Assembly: GCA_007026445.1 (NCBI GenBank)
Contig: VDMD01000007.1
Location: forward strand, 868,001-932,000
Reading direction: 5' to 3'
DNA length: 64,000 nucleotides
Origin: Schizophyllum amplum
Lineage: Eukaryota; Basidiomycota; Agaricomycetes; Agaricales; Schizophyllaceae
Shown piece by piece: positions 42,299-53,492 of this stretch. Within the stretch, counting starts at the first letter, position 1. The number at the start of each line of letters is the position of its first letter. Under the pieces are notes generated by a model. The model was not told where the DNA came from. It saw only the letters and a program-made list of their open reading frames with translations, and searched no databases. Position numbers and translations under genes: made by a program.

Positions 42299-43506
42299 TC
42301 AATCTTCTGTCAAGTCAATTACTTCTCCGGGCACGATAGGAAGGACGTCTTCAAGCTTGATTCGCTTATTTCCCCTGCGCCGATGCATGTCAAATCTTGC
42401 CTGTCGTAGCTCATCCTGAGGGTAGCAGACGAGGGTCAGTGAATAATTGCATATCCGAACAGCTTATAGACTCACCTCTATCCGACGGACACGCTCTTCC
42501 GCTTCCTCTATTCCCTCAAAGTCGATAACTTCATCCTTCACGTCCACGTCTTCCAGTTTTGGTGTCAGCTCTGTCGAAGCTCTGCGCTTTCTGCTCGGGG
42601 TCCCGCTGGCAGACGCGGATGAGGCGTGAGCTTCGGGCGTAGCGGCTGTAGGCAAAGCGGCGATGCCGTTGGCACGAAGAAGGTCTGTAGTGAGCTCAGG
42701 CAGTAAGTGAATGGCTGGATGCACGGTAAGTCATTACGCACCTAAGCTACGATATCGGAAAGTGAAAGTGGCGAAGGGTTCATCATCTATTGCTTCTGTA
42801 TCGACGCCGTAAGCAGCCTCTTCCAACTCTTCGACCTCTCCAAATCTAGAGACAGAAGATGATCAAGTCATAATTTGGGGAAGTATGCTACCGTACTTAC
42901 ATGACGGTATGTGCGAGCCCCTTCTTTGTCTTCTCATGCACCATCTGGGGCTGGTCGATAGAAACTCCGCCGTAGGGATTTCGACCGATAACACGGCTTC
43001 TCCAGATCGTTACTGAAACCTCCCCGACGCGCTGCTGATCCCTCTCGGTACAGGCGTCGTCGTCTGTGGCGTTGATACCTCGTACGTTTTCAGTGGACAC
43101 GGATGGAAATTCGATGTCGTACCTGTGAGCTTCAGTGCACCGAAGCGCAGATCACGGCCCTGGGTCGGAGAGATATAGACGCAGTCATAACAAGCCACGT
43201 CGTTGATGCGTATTGGCCTTGGCTCAAGAACAACAGTTCCAAGTTCAACTCCGTCGATGTCAACGTCACCGGAGGTGCACCGGGTTCGCTTCGGGTCGCG
43301 CCAAAAGATACTGAAGATCTGTTCGTTTTGGATAAAAAGCTTCGGGTTGACCGGGGAGGAATCGGACAAATACCACTACACACCTGGCCTTCCTCAGATG
43401 GTATCCAAGTTGAGCACTTTTTTCCGTCGTCGGAGGTCTCGGTGCCGTACTCATCAAGAGCCTCGTCATCGACTTCGATCCAGCACTCTATGCGTTCGAT
43501 TTTCAT
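42299..43506 (-). CDS. DUF7918-type protein, copy I
   Basis: Exon 1 is MKIERIECWIEVDDEALDE to SEEGQ; exon 2 [37 protein letters not shown]; exon 3 DDDACTERDQQ to VHEKTKKGLAHTV; exon 4 to ATFTFRYRSL; exon 5 DLLRANGIAALP with PSRKRRAS and VKDE; exon 6 ELRQARFDMHRRRG, IKLEDV and the end GEVIDLTED. Frame intact. It faces the third APH-like gene tail to tail. The relic at 34265 derives from a gene of this type, implying duplication of the [copy I / APH] pair. Confidence 0.85.
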
Positions 43507-44070
43507 GACAGGAGCACGTACGAAGACAACGCTGAGAAGCCAGATGATATGCGGCGATAGAGGACGAGTATGTGGCTGGGAGGCACTGCTACTACCAATC
43601 TGCTCCGTGAGCAGGTAGAGTCAAGGTCCAGGGGACTCGTCTGGACAAGTCAGGGGAAGGGTTGGGTTGTACGTGACGTGTGACCCATCCTCGTGATCCG
43701 GCTGCACTTGTCACGCCTGAAGTTGAAGTTGAGGACGTCGAAGTTGGGTCGAAGTTACACTGCGATGATCGAGAGCTGATACAGAGACGCACGGTGACTT
43801 CGACTGCACCATTGGTCACGGCGCGTATGAACCAGCGCCCAAGTATAAGTATACCGAGCATATACGGAGACTGACGTCTAGGCTGCGCTACAATGCCAAC
43901 AGATCCTACCGGCGCTTCGGGCGAAGCTGAGATCTGCATCTAAGCGCCGTAGACTCGCCGCAGCTGACTACTCTGCGCGCAGGATACTTATCTGACCAGA
44001 AGAAGAACTTTTGGTGAACTGAGAGAAGAACTTTCGGTGAACTGAAGACAAGTCTTGAGTATACAGCAGG

Positions 44071-44170
44071 CGAACCTTGTACACGATGCGCGAACCTTGC
44101 ACACGATGCGCGAACCTTGTACACGACGCGCGAGCCTTGTACACAACGCGCGTACCTTGTCCATACAGCG
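44071..44170 (+). repeat. 20-bp minisatellite, five units
   Basis: Five consecutive 20-bp units of the type CGAACCTTGTACACGATGCG with 1-6 changes each; exact 20-bp periodicity. Confidence 0.9.
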
Positions 44171-44287
44171 GGCGAACCTTGGTCCTTGTCAATCCAGTGC
44201 GCGAACCTTGCGCATTATACAGCCGTATGTATACGGACACAGCAAGGCGGACACAGCAGGACACCTTGTTAGCTGCAAGTACTCACA

Positions 44288-44695
44288 CTAGAAGAGCGGC
44301 GTTGCGGGAAGGGCCGTGCTCGCAACATGAGTCATGCTGTTTGAACCGATTGATGAGCGGGTTTGCAGCGACTGAGGAGCGGACTGCCATTGACAGCGAC
44401 TGATGATGCAGCGAAGGGCGGAGAACGCCGGCGACAGATGAGCTATTGCCTGCCATTGTAACGGGGCCATCGTGCGAAGACTGGCAACGTACAAGACGCG
44501 GGAGCTCCATCGCATCAGGACGGTGATAACGTCGGCGCCGCGGGGCACTGGGACGGTGAATACACCAGAAGTATAGATCATGAGCACGATGAAAGTATAG
44601 AACAGCAAAAGTACAGACGTCGTGAGAACCCGGGCTTCAGAGATCGCGGGGAATACAGAGCGGGAGCGTGGGACGCGGCGGGAGACCCGCCACAT
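44288..44695 (-). CDS. Hydrophobic ORF, unrecognised, possibly a gene relic
   Basis: 135 codons with a transmembrane-like stretch (TTSVLLLFYTFIVLMIYTSG). An overlapping minus ORF to 44892 reads ISRFEFIGVLALFGH. It could be the remains of a multi-span membrane protein gene with introns. No family recognised; low support. Confidence 0.2.
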   Translation of the reverse strand: MWRVSRRVPRSRSVFPAISEARVLTTSVLLLFYTFIVLMIYTSGVFTVPVPRGADVITVLMRWSSRVLYVASLRTMAPLQWQAIAHLSPAFSALRCIISRCQWQSAPQSLQTRSSIGSNSMTHVASTALPATPLF

Positions 44696-45016
44696 ATATT
44701 CCGAGGCGGATATCCTAAGGATCGACAGAGTTGCTGCATGTCGATGCTTCCCGGGTCAAAATCAGTGTCGTACGCGTGGCCGAACAAAGCAAGGACACCG
44801 ATGAATTCGAAACGGCTGATGTTGGATCGCGAATTTGACGACGAGGGAGGCCGGCGCTGAGAGAACAAAGGAGAGACAATATTGACTGTCAAAATGTGCC
44901 TTCAAAATTGCCTATAGAGTCAGGTATTGCCTATAGAGCCAGGTACGACGCACCACCACAAGGATCGCTGACGTATCAAATAAGCGCCGTATAATTACTG
45001 CAACCCCCATGAGTTG

Positions 45017-45148
45017 ATGTCCAAGATCGTGCGCGAGGCGTACCATACGGTGTTCAGAAACCCCCGGGACATACCTGCCTCCCTGGAAGAGCGCGGAGTG
45101 CGAATTCCGGGTAGGTTCACGCTGGCTGAACCTTCACGTCTTCCTTAA
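45017..45148 (+). CDS. Short ORF, unknown
   Basis: MSKIVREAYHTVFRNPRD to LAEPSRLP, ending in TAA at 45146-45148; 43 codons with coding-like composition in a gene-poor stretch. Could be an exon relic. No homology recognised. Confidence 0.2.
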   Translation: MSKIVREAYHTVFRNPRDIPASLEERGVRIPGRFTLAEPSRLP

Positions 45149-45897
45149 GCGCCGGCTAACGTCGTGTGTGGGTCCACCACGCCCCCCACGCGCGACCTGT
45201 GCGTGTATGCAAGGCCGGGGGGCCGATCCTGGTGAGATGGTGTCCGATCCGGGTGCAAGGGACTCCCGATGAACTGCAGGCGTGATCGAAGATACAAGGC
45301 GCGGGAGTTCGCGTTGTGTTCGGTGTCGGAGCGTGGCTGCCATGCTGTGGAAGAAGGACCAGGGCCTGTCCGGCTCCAAAGGGTGGCAGCTCGGAACAGG
45401 AGGTGTGCATGTCAGGGTATACCGGAGTTCGTCAGAGCTTTGGAGGGGGTCCCGCGCGAGTGGTCTGAGCAAAGAGACAGATGATCCCAAAGACGCAGGC
45501 GTTCATTATGGAGAGCCGGCGATCTTGCAGAGTGTTAAGCGCTTGTCGAAATATTACTCAGCCACATTTACCTTGACCCAACGCTCCAAAGACCATTTCT
45601 CAACGCTCCAGAGATTGCATAGCAAACGACAGGCCGCAGGAATGAGTCCCATAATGCCCGCCGATGGAAGACGGGAAAGACAATAAGGGATGCTATTGTC
45701 TCGCACGGCAGACGGCGTCGGCGCCACGTGTCCTTTTGTGGATCGCACGTGGTGCGCCGGGGGTCTCGCGCTCTTTTTGTCTCCTGCCGTCGTCGCATTC
45801 GCGCGCACGAGGCCGCAACAAAAGACCCAAGACAAAAGCGCCGCCGCCGCTGATGGCAAGAACAAAAAGGACAGCCCGCGCACCGCGCGCGCCTCCG

Positions 45898-45905
45898 TAT
45901 ATAAG
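45898..45905 (+). promoter_or_regulatory. TATA box of the MYND gene
   Basis: TATATAAG 42 bp before the ATG at 45947. Confidence 0.5.
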
Positions 45906-45946
45906 CGCAGGCCCGCGCACCCCTCCATAACACCCAACCAGCAGAC

Positions 45947-46795
45947 ATGGCAGCCGTATACGCACAGCCCATGGTCCCCTACGCACACGGCCCGAGCGCG
46001 CACCACGCCTCGTCCTCCTCTCACGCGTCCCGCCGCGATCGCGGGTACCGCGTCTGCGACCAGTGCAGTCGCCCCGAGACGCCCTCCGCCGCGCGCTTCC
46101 GCCTCTGCGGAGGCTGCATGACGACTCAGTACTGCGTATGTGACATACTACAACACCTCTGTCCACCACTAACTCCCACCCCCAGTCGCAGGACTGCCAG
46201 AAGAACCACTGGCCGGCGCACAAGCCCATCTGCCAGCACACCCAAGGCGCGCTCAAGTCGCAGGCCAGCGCAGCCCCATCACCCTCCGAGAACGTCGCAA
46301 AGAACCTTCGCAAGTTCACGAGCGCGCACGAAGCGCTGCTCACCTGGGCGGGCTTCCAGGCGCTCCAACTCAAGCGCATGCCCAGCAACATCCGGCACAA
46401 GGCGCTGCTCATCCAGCTGTCCAGCCGTCCACACGCCGAGTCGCACAGGCGGTACGTCCTTTGTTCTCCCTTTCATCACCATCGTCCTGACTCTCCCCAG
46501 ACTCAGGATGTCCTCCGCGCGTATCGTGTCGCGCGACTACGTCAACGACCCGCTCGTCCAGGCGGACATCCAGCGCCGCGATGAGCGCTGCCGTCGCGAA
46601 GGCGGCATCGGCGCCGCGGTCGTCATCCTCGAGGCGGACGGCGTCTCGCAGGTCATGCCCGTCGAAGTCGACAGCCCCGCGGACATTGCATGGGATGCCC
46701 GCGACGACTGGCAAGGAGTGCTCTACCACTTCATCGACATCGGCCGCACGGACTTTGCGCAAGTCCTCGCTGCAGGCATGCTCGGCAGGGGGTGA
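45947..46795 (+). CDS. MYND-type zinc-finger protein
   Basis: Three exons. The N-terminus is Ala/His/Ser-rich. The MYND finger starts VCDQCSRPETPSA...CGGCMTTQYC, completed after intron 1 (46138 to about 46186) by SQDCQKNHWPAHKPICQ, giving the C-x2-C, C-x2-C, C-x3-C, H-x3-C pattern. The rest is a conserved basidiomycete tail (LLTWAGFQALQLKRMP, SSARIVSRDYVNDPL, VLYHFIDIGRTDFA). MYND fingers mediate protein contacts. Stop TGA at 46793-46795; splicing of the GTGAGT there to an acceptor near 46845 would end the protein G-H instead. About 245 residues. Confidence 0.85.
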   Translation: MAAVYAQPMVPYAHGPSAHHASSSSHASRRDRGYRVCDQCSRPETPSAARFRLCGGCMTTQYCVCDILQHLCPPLTPTPSRRTARRTTGRRTSPSASTPKARSSRRPAQPHHPPRTSQRTFASSRARTKRCSPGRASRRSNSSACPATSGTRRCSSSCPAVHTPSRTGGTSFVLPFITIVLTLPRLRMSSARIVSRDYVNDPLVQADIQRRDERCRREGGIGAAVVILEADGVSQVMPVEVDSPADIAWDARDDWQGVLYHFIDIGRTDFAQVLAAGMLGRG

Positions 46796-47310
46796 GTCGT
46801 CCACAAGCTCGATGGGTCGCGATGGGTGCTGATGTTCTCGGCAGGCATTAGCTCACAGCATAGATCTCAGGCTCCGTGCTCAGTACGCCGTTGACCGTCC
46901 GTGCTCGCCCGGGACCTTCGCATCATCATACACATCATTTCGTTCTACACACCTGCATTTTTCATCCCCTGCATTCTTCGGGACATTCTCTATTTGCGTC
47001 CATCTCTGGGCTGCTTCTGTACTATACCCTCCATTCGCCTTTCATCGCATCGCTTTGCTGTCCTGTATTGCTATCTAGTGGAATTCAAAGAAATAAACAA
47101 CGAATCGTGTGGGATGCGTCGCTTGCGCTTTGGTATGGTTTTGATGTTCAAACAGCGAGGCTGCGCAAGCATGATTGCCAAACACTAGGAGTCCTCAGTC
47201 CATGGCCCGATTTGGCAGGCATTCACGGATGCTCGTTCCGATGTGCCGGTGATTGTTTGTGCTTGCGTGACATCGACTGCAGCTACCATCAGCACTTGCT
47301 TTCAACCTTC

Positions 47311-49005
47311 ATGGCAACCTTGTTGACGCCTCTCCCTGACCTGCTGAACCGCGCTCCCACTGACGAGGAAAGGCATGCTCACGAAGCGTCACCCGTGGAT
47401 CCAAACGCTGAAGCCGCTACCCTGGAAGTCGAGATTCACTCGCTCGAAATCCAGCTTGAGCAGAAACGAGCCCGGCTCGATACAGTACATGATCTCATTC
47501 GGCAGTATCGCACCGTGACTTCACCTATCCGACGACTCCCGACGGAAGTCCTGCAGAACGTCTTCCTGCTCGCCCTCCCCGATCTTCACAATGCGCTGCT
47601 CTCGCCGGAGGAGCCGCCGCTCCTTCTCACGCGGATTTGTCGGCCGTGGAGGGAGATCGCTCTCGCTACCCCCGAGCTGTGGTCCACCATCCACATCGTG
47701 TGTCTGCCGCACGAGAAAGACATGTCCGCCGCTGCTCACGCCGCCATCGAGGCACGCGCAGGTGCTGCTGCAGCGTGGATTGCACGCTCCGGGACGCGTC
47801 CCCTCGATGTATCCATCAAGTCCGTGGGGGCTGACGAGCTTGCTGGCCATGCTGCGACGTATTACGAGTCGACGGAGACCGGGGCCCTTCGGCCGGCCTT
47901 TGAATCGACCGTCCCCGATGCGCTGTTGTCCATCATCCCACACCATCGCCGCTGGCGGCAGCTCGACCTCGCGACGTCCATTGCGGAGCTCTATCTCCTG
48001 ACAGAACTCCGTGGTCTTGACCTACCGATGCTCACCTCGTTCTCGTTCAGCGAAGAAGCATCCCAGCCTGCCACCGATAATCAGTTCAACCCGAAATTCC
48101 TTGCGCACGCGCAGGGGCTGCGTCACCTCAAACTGAACTTCCCAGCGAGCATTCAGATACAAGCACTGCTTATGCTTGTGCGTCCCTCCTTGGCCGATCT
48201 TCACATTCAGAGCATGTACTCCGATATCGCGTCGCTCGACAGGCTCTTCAGTCAGATCGTGTCTTGCGCGCACCTCCAGCGGCTGAACATCGCCTTCTCT
48301 TCGAATAGCTGGGACCCGATGCCCGTCAACGTGCAGGGGCAGCCGACTGTCATGCCCCAGCTGCGAAGGGTGCACGTTTCCGGCTACTGTGAACCCGCGC
48401 ACTATCTCCTGGACAGGATCAGAGCGCCGCGTCTGGAAGCAATGGAATACGGCGCGAGAGAATATACGGCACATGTCATTGAATCCCTCGCCGCGTTCCT
48501 CTCTCGGTCGAGCACGTCCTTGACGAAATTGGGAGTCACCGTCGACGAGCGGACCGAGTCTCTATTCGGCCTCTGCTTACAGGCAGCGCCGATGCTCGAA
48601 GACCTTACTCTGACAGAGGGAATGATGGAGGGGCGGAGGCAAGCGTCCCCTCCTCTCGTGCCCGCGCTGGGTGAGGCGGGCGCAAACATGCTGTGCCCTC
48701 GCCTGCGCTCCGTCGGGCTCTATAACTGCGAGGGCGTCGACGGTGCATGGTTGTTGGATTTTTTGGCGGCGCGCACGTCACCGCGGGCTGAGGAGGAGGA
48801 GTGGCCGCTGCTCCAGTCCGTCAAGGTGCTTTTCGGCACGCCTCAGCCTGGTTTGGAGGAGAAAGTCACTCCATATAGGGAAATGGGTATTGCTGTGGAT
48901 ATATTGAAAAACGAGTGGCGGTCGAAGTATGTATACTCGCCAAATTACGGTGCAGTTCACGACAACGGAGAGCCAGCCATGACGCTGTCGTCGTGGGATT
49001 ATTGA
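47311..49005 (+). CDS. F-box-like protein with LRR-like C-terminal part
   Basis: Likely SCF ubiquitin-ligase adaptor. Start MATLLTPLPDLLNRAPTD at 47311; the frame is open to 46876 but the upstream part is pyrimidine-rich and repetitive, like a UTR. The coil LEVEIHSLEIQLEQKRARLD precedes the F-box-like block PIRRLPTEVLQNVFLLALPD and RICRPWREIALATPELWSTI, as in many Agaricomycete F-box proteins. The remaining 400 residues show irregular Leu-rich repeats (GLRHLKLNFPASI, LRSVGLYNC) ending TLSSWDY. Single exon, 564 residues. The substrate is unknown. Confidence 0.8.
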   Translation: MATLLTPLPDLLNRAPTDEERHAHEASPVDPNAEAATLEVEIHSLEIQLEQKRARLDTVHDLIRQYRTVTSPIRRLPTEVLQNVFLLALPDLHNALLSPEEPPLLLTRICRPWREIALATPELWSTIHIVCLPHEKDMSAAAHAAIEARAGAAAAWIARSGTRPLDVSIKSVGADELAGHAATYYESTETGALRPAFESTVPDALLSIIPHHRRWRQLDLATSIAELYLLTELRGLDLPMLTSFSFSEEASQPATDNQFNPKFLAHAQGLRHLKLNFPASIQIQALLMLVRPSLADLHIQSMYSDIASLDRLFSQIVSCAHLQRLNIAFSSNSWDPMPVNVQGQPTVMPQLRRVHVSGYCEPAHYLLDRIRAPRLEAMEYGAREYTAHVIESLAAFLSRSSTSLTKLGVTVDERTESLFGLCLQAAPMLEDLTLTEGMMEGRRQASPPLVPALGEAGANMLCPRLRSVGLYNCEGVDGAWLLDFLAARTSPRAEEEEWPLLQSVKVLFGTPQPGLEEKVTPYREMGIAVDILKNEWRSKYVYSPNYGAVHDNGEPAMTLSSWDY

Positions 49006-49322
49006 ACTGAATGCGTATGTCACCGTCTTTTTCAAGATATACATCTACGCCACGCATCGTTCGCATATGTATATGTTCGACATTTTATCAGGGCCAACTG
49101 CTTGTATATGTTTATGTTTATGGGCGCACACTCATGACTCACCGGAATGATCGATCTCCACGGACTTTCGCCTGTGCCTTGCCTTTGTGATCGACGGATC
49201 TTGTCATATGCCTGACATGACTCCCATTTGTCGCCATCGCTCCTCTCCTCATTCTGGGCCTGGGCCGGACTGAAAGTCTTACTCATTCTCCTACTCCGCG
49301 CTCTTTGCTTTCTACTCGAACA

Positions 49323-50811
49323 ATGGATCTCACAGATCTTCTAAAGGCGCAGCTCTCGCCCGAGCATTTTCTCGCGCAGTCCAGGCCAGACGAGCGCGCT
49401 GTCGCCCCCGATGGCGCAGTCGACACGACGACTCTTGCCGCGCACGATTTCGATGTCGACAACCGGACGGGCTTCATGCCCCCTCAGCCTCCCTTGGCCC
49501 GCCTGCCGATCGAGTACGAGCCATGGGAGACCGTACTAGAAGGAGCGATCGCCCAGCACCTCCAGGTCGGTGACAAGCCCGGTCTTACACCCCTGGAAGC
49601 AGCAGAGTCCGCGGCGTGGCGCGCGTGGGTTGCAGAGGTGCGCTTTATGTATTCGGCGTGAGGGCGACCAAGCTGATCGGTCGGTGCAGATGCCTCTGCT
49701 CCCGACGGACGGTTTGCGCCGATCGGAACTGCTGCTCCGGCGCGCGCACCAGGTGCTCGCGTGGACGCTGCACTTTTACGTGCACACCATCCCCGCAGAC
49801 GAACCCATCCTCATACCCGCGCCCCTCGGTCTCCCCCTCCTCCGTGTCTCCGCCGTCCTCCAACTCCCGCCGGTGCTCACCTACTCCGACACCGTCCTGT
49901 ACAACTGGGCACCCGCAGACCCCGCCCTTCCTATACCCGCCGCGAACAACCTGCGCAGCAACCTGCTCTTCACCGGCACGCGCGACGAGGAAGAGTTCTA
50001 CCTCACCTCCGCCCGCATGGAGCTCCGCGGCGTCGAGGCCCTCGAGCTCATGCGCGACACGCTTGACGAAATCTTCGTCGGCGACGAGCTCGCCCACAAG
50101 CGCATCGCCGCATATATGCGCCGCCTCGCGCTCGTCATCAAGGAGCTCGAGACCACGCTCCTCTCCGTGCGCGACGGGTGCGCGCCCGCCGTCTTCTTTC
50201 ACGAAGCCCGCCCCTGGATGCGCGGCGCGGACTCCGGCGCGGGCAAGCGCCCATGGGTTTTCGACGGCCTGGACTCCGCCCCCGACCTCGAGCCACCCAC
50301 CGAGCTCTCCGGCCCCAGCGCCGGGCAAAGCGCTTTGATCCACGCCCTCGACGTCTTCCTCGGGCTCGCCCGCGAAACGCACGACGCCTCCCTCGCTGGC
50401 TCCGCCGCCGCCGCCGCCGACGGCCGCGCGGCCTTCCTCCGGCGCATGCAGCAGTACATGCCGCGGCACCACCGCCGCTTCCTCGACCACCTCGCCGCGG
50501 ACCCGCGCCCGCTGCGCGCCCTCGTCGTGCGCGCCCGGGACGACGGGGAGCTGACGGCGGCGTACAACGCGGCCGTGCGGGCGATGAAGGAGCTGCGGGA
50601 TGTGCATATGGTGATTGTGACGATGTATATTATACAGCCGGCGCGGAGGGCGGAGCGGGAGGCGAGAGAGGCGCGCGAGGCGCGGGGAGAGATGGAGGTC
50701 GAGGAGGCGGCGCCGTTGAGGGGTACGGGTGGGACGGAGCTTGCGCAGTTTTTGAAGGGTGTGCGCGATAGGACGGCACGTGGGTTGCTACCTGTGGCGG
50801 GCGGGCAGTAG
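49323..50811 (+). CDS. Indoleamine 2,3-dioxygenase, copy 1
   Basis: Heme dioxygenase opening the indole ring of tryptophan to N-formylkynurenine, for the kynurenine/NAD route. Exon 1 is 49323-49636 (MDLTDLLKAQLSPEHF to WRAWVAE), intron 49637-49689, exon 2 MPLLPTDGLRR onward. Family blocks: FDVDNRTGFMPPQPPLARLP, FYLTSARMELRGVEAL, ARPWMRGADSG, PTELSGPSAGQSALIHALDV, QYMPRHHRRFLDHLA, and RDVHMVIVTMYIIQPARR with the proximal heme His. RGTGGTELAQFLKGVRDRT follows, with the end PVAGGQ. It has an Ala-rich insert (SAAAAADGR). Two-exon structure shared with copy 2. Confidence 0.93.
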
Positions 50812-51131
50812 ATCTGTCTGAGCTCACGGTGTAGGACTCAGATATGACCTTGGGTTGTTGGGTTGTAAAGAGGAAACGAACAACGTGTTGGTCACGCTTC
50901 AGTCACGTGATAGGTTGAACTTTGACATCGACTATCTGTCGACGACGACCACCACTGTCCATGGTTATGCCGATGTCCGTGACATGAATGCAAGGCTTGC
51001 ACTTGTTCTCCCACTCATCCAACTACGAGTACCAGACCGCATTGTACAGCTACACGCCCATGGCCTGATCGTAGTTGGGCGGGACACTGACAGAGGCGGA
51101 TACTCGTGAGGCGTTCACCTAGTAAAGCCCA
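50812..51131. other. Intergenic spacer
   Basis: 320 bp between two convergent genes; nothing recognised. Confidence 0.4.
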
Positions 51132-52704
51132 TCAGCACCTGCAGCTCCACATAACATTCCGTCTTCCTCTCACCACTACCAGTCTCCTCTCGCCCTGAGG
51201 GGGCCGAAGCTTTGACGCGGGCAATATCCCGGGCTCAGGTCCGAGATCGCTGGTGGATGACACGGGTGTATACATGTACGGCTGGATGGGATCGTGGGGA
51301 CTCCGAACCCGCGCTGCGGCTGGTGCACAGATGCCGTTCTCGCTCTCCTCCTTGCCTCTTCTCTTTCGGCGAACAATGAAGAAGAGAGCAAGCGCTACGA
51401 TGGCGGAGGCAATGACAGCACCGACAGCAATGCCTGCCACTGCGCCCGCGGGAAGGCGACCGCTGGACCTAGAGAAAAAGAGAATCAGAATATAAGCCAG
51501 AAAAATACGGACTGAGCCTAAGTAGTGCTTACGGTGCCCCCTCGCTCTGCACTGCGTCCTTGTGCACATCCGCCTCAAGCAACATAGCGTAGTCAATGAG
51601 AAGACCAGCCCCGTTGCTATCCGGTGCGTTGGCGATCGCCAGACTGTGCGTGCCGCCGCCGAGTTTGCTGGCGTGGTAGAGCAGGACTTGCGTCTCCGTG
51701 TATTTTTTGTTCGCGTCGTACGTTTGGATGTCGCCGCCGTCAAGTTGCACGCTGTAGGTCCCGTAGGACAAGCCGGTGGCGCCGTACAGGCTGACAGCGT
51801 CTCCCTGCAGAGACGTGAGCGCGAGGCGGGGCTGGAAATAGCGCATATGCGAACCAAAAAGTTGAGCGTGGCACTGCTTGAGCTACTGATTGCTAGACTG
51901 CCGATCAACGAGTTCAACGGAGAGCTACGGATTGGCAAGTATCACCACGTACTGGGCTGTACCTCCTTCATACCGGCCTCCAGCATCGGTACTGCTCCAT
52001 GGACCACTGTACGAGAACCTGGCATCGTTGTCCCGAACGATACTCAGCGGCGGCGCTGTCTCGCCCCCGATATCAGCGGTCCACGTAATCTATAAGGGAG
52101 CGTATGATTAACAGGTCAAACCTATAGAATGACTAGCAGGCAGACTATGTATGCGCGGACGACGTACAAAATCGAGGTCCAAGTACTAGTTCGCCTTGTC
52201 GCACCTCAGAGTCAGAGTATGCGACCTGTCCAGGTCTAGTGGACCAGCGGTGTAGAGGATGGTCTGAAATTGATCAGGGTTGGAGTAGCCGTTGAAGCTC
52301 TGCTGGTCGCCGTCGAGGTCAACAGTGTACGCTCCTGGATAACATTGAGTGATGGCAGCAAGTGACGACTGCAACGCACCATGATTGCTTCTGGTAGAAC
52401 GCAACAAAGCGTCACTAAGTAGAAGAACCGCAGCAGAACGACTGGTACTCACCTCTTGGCCCCGTAGACGTAGACATATGTGCCGTTGAACGTGAAAGAC
52501 GCCGTCGTGTCACTCTCGTTGGTAACAGTAAACGTCCCTGCATCCGAGTAGCTGTGTAACCCTCAGATACGGGAACTCCTGTCGCCGCACTGTCACTCAC
52601 CCGGTCCACTTCGGGCCTGATTTGGCCCCTGAGCGCCATTTTCCCCTCGGAAGGTAGGAGATTAGGGGGCTCGTGTTATCGACTGTGAAGTTCTGCGGCG
52701 CCAT
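51132..52704 (-). CDS. Predicted single-pass cell-surface protein with two beta-type modules
   Basis: Multi-exon gene. Start MAPQNFTVDNTSPLIS at 52704. Two related extracellular modules: TVTNESDTTASFTFNGTYVY, YTVDLDGDQQSFNGYSNPDQ, LDLDRSHTLTL; and ITWTADIGGE, GDAVSLYGATGLSYGTYSVQ, LDGGDIQTYDANKKYTETQ, GGGTHSLAIANAPDS. Then comes a transmembrane segment GIAVGAVIASAIVALALFFI followed by the stop-transfer VRRKRRGKEE and a Pro/Ser-rich cytosolic tail. No N-terminal signal peptide is obvious, as in many basidiomycete members. Exon borders between 51850 and 52190 are uncertain. Function unknown; this architecture is common in Agaricomycetes. Confidence 0.65.
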
Positions 52705-53492
52705 GGCGGTGAGTGTACAAGTTCAAGAGACGCGCAATGCAAGTATAGCGGCCGAGAGCTCGTCATCAGCCACTGTCGACGGGGAGTTTGGTAGGTGCGG
52801 ACAGAGGCCGTGCAGACTAGCTACATGATTTGCCGCATTGCGGGCCGCCCAGTGTGAAACCAGAGGTAGCCCGTCAACAGCTGTCGGACGTTCGTTGATC
52901 ATCAAGCTCGGGAGACCGGCTGGAACGTACTTGCGCATTCTAGTGATGTCAACTGCATTGAAGGACAGATGACCATGCTGACCTGCAGTGTTAACAGTCG
53001 AGCGACCATGCTCTGACAGTCGACATGTCATTCGAAGCTGTGAGTTGTGATGAACGGCAGCGAAAGACCATTCATTCAGTTTCTGGAAACCACACGCTGG
53101 AAAGGTGGACGGCAGTTTGACGCTTCTGAGCGGTGATTTCGTCAATGCATCACGCGTCACTACGCTGGGAAGCAACGCTGCAACATAGACAAACAGCCTG
53201 AGATATACATGAATCAGCTCCGAGTTGTGAATTTCATGGACACCAGTCTTCTACCTTTGAGGATGGTGGGCGGCCATTCGCACTCCAGCAGGGGGCATGA
53301 AGCTTACATTCACCTAGCATTAACCGGAGTACGAAAGAAAACATATCCAAAACTAATTGAGAGACTATGGTACCAACTAAGCTCTTCGTATAGGCCCAAT
53401 AAGAATGTAAGGAGTACGCAGAGAAAGAGAAAACAATAAAGAAATACAGCTGACGAGAGCGAAGGTAGACTTGCACTCGCCTCAGTTCCGCC
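52705..53492. other. Intergenic region
   Basis: 788 bp with ORFs up to 150 codons on the minus strand but no recognised motif or splice structure; left unannotated. Confidence 0.4.

Larger units (their letters stand above)
43507..45946. other. Gene-poor 2.4 kb region
   Basis: Promoter side of copy I (GTACGTGACGTGTGAC near 43670), a small G-A-A-C-T-T-T-T/C-GGTGAACTGA repeat near 44005-44045, the minisatellite at 44071-44170, a hydrophobic ORF at 44288-44695 (-) and a 44-codon ORF at 45017-45148. Nothing else recognised. Confidence 0.4.

Noticed and set aside
44071..44170. Possible CRISPR-like array
   Set aside because: Units are contiguous without unique spacers and the genome is eukaryotic; it is a minisatellite.
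46876..47310. N-terminal extension of the F-box protein
   Set aside because: Open frame only; composition is pyrimidine-rich UTR-like and the conserved coil/F-box architecture begins after 47311.
52723..53175. 150-codon minus ORF
   Set aside because: No recognisable motif, no paralogue in the window and no plausible introns; likely chance in GC-rich DNA.
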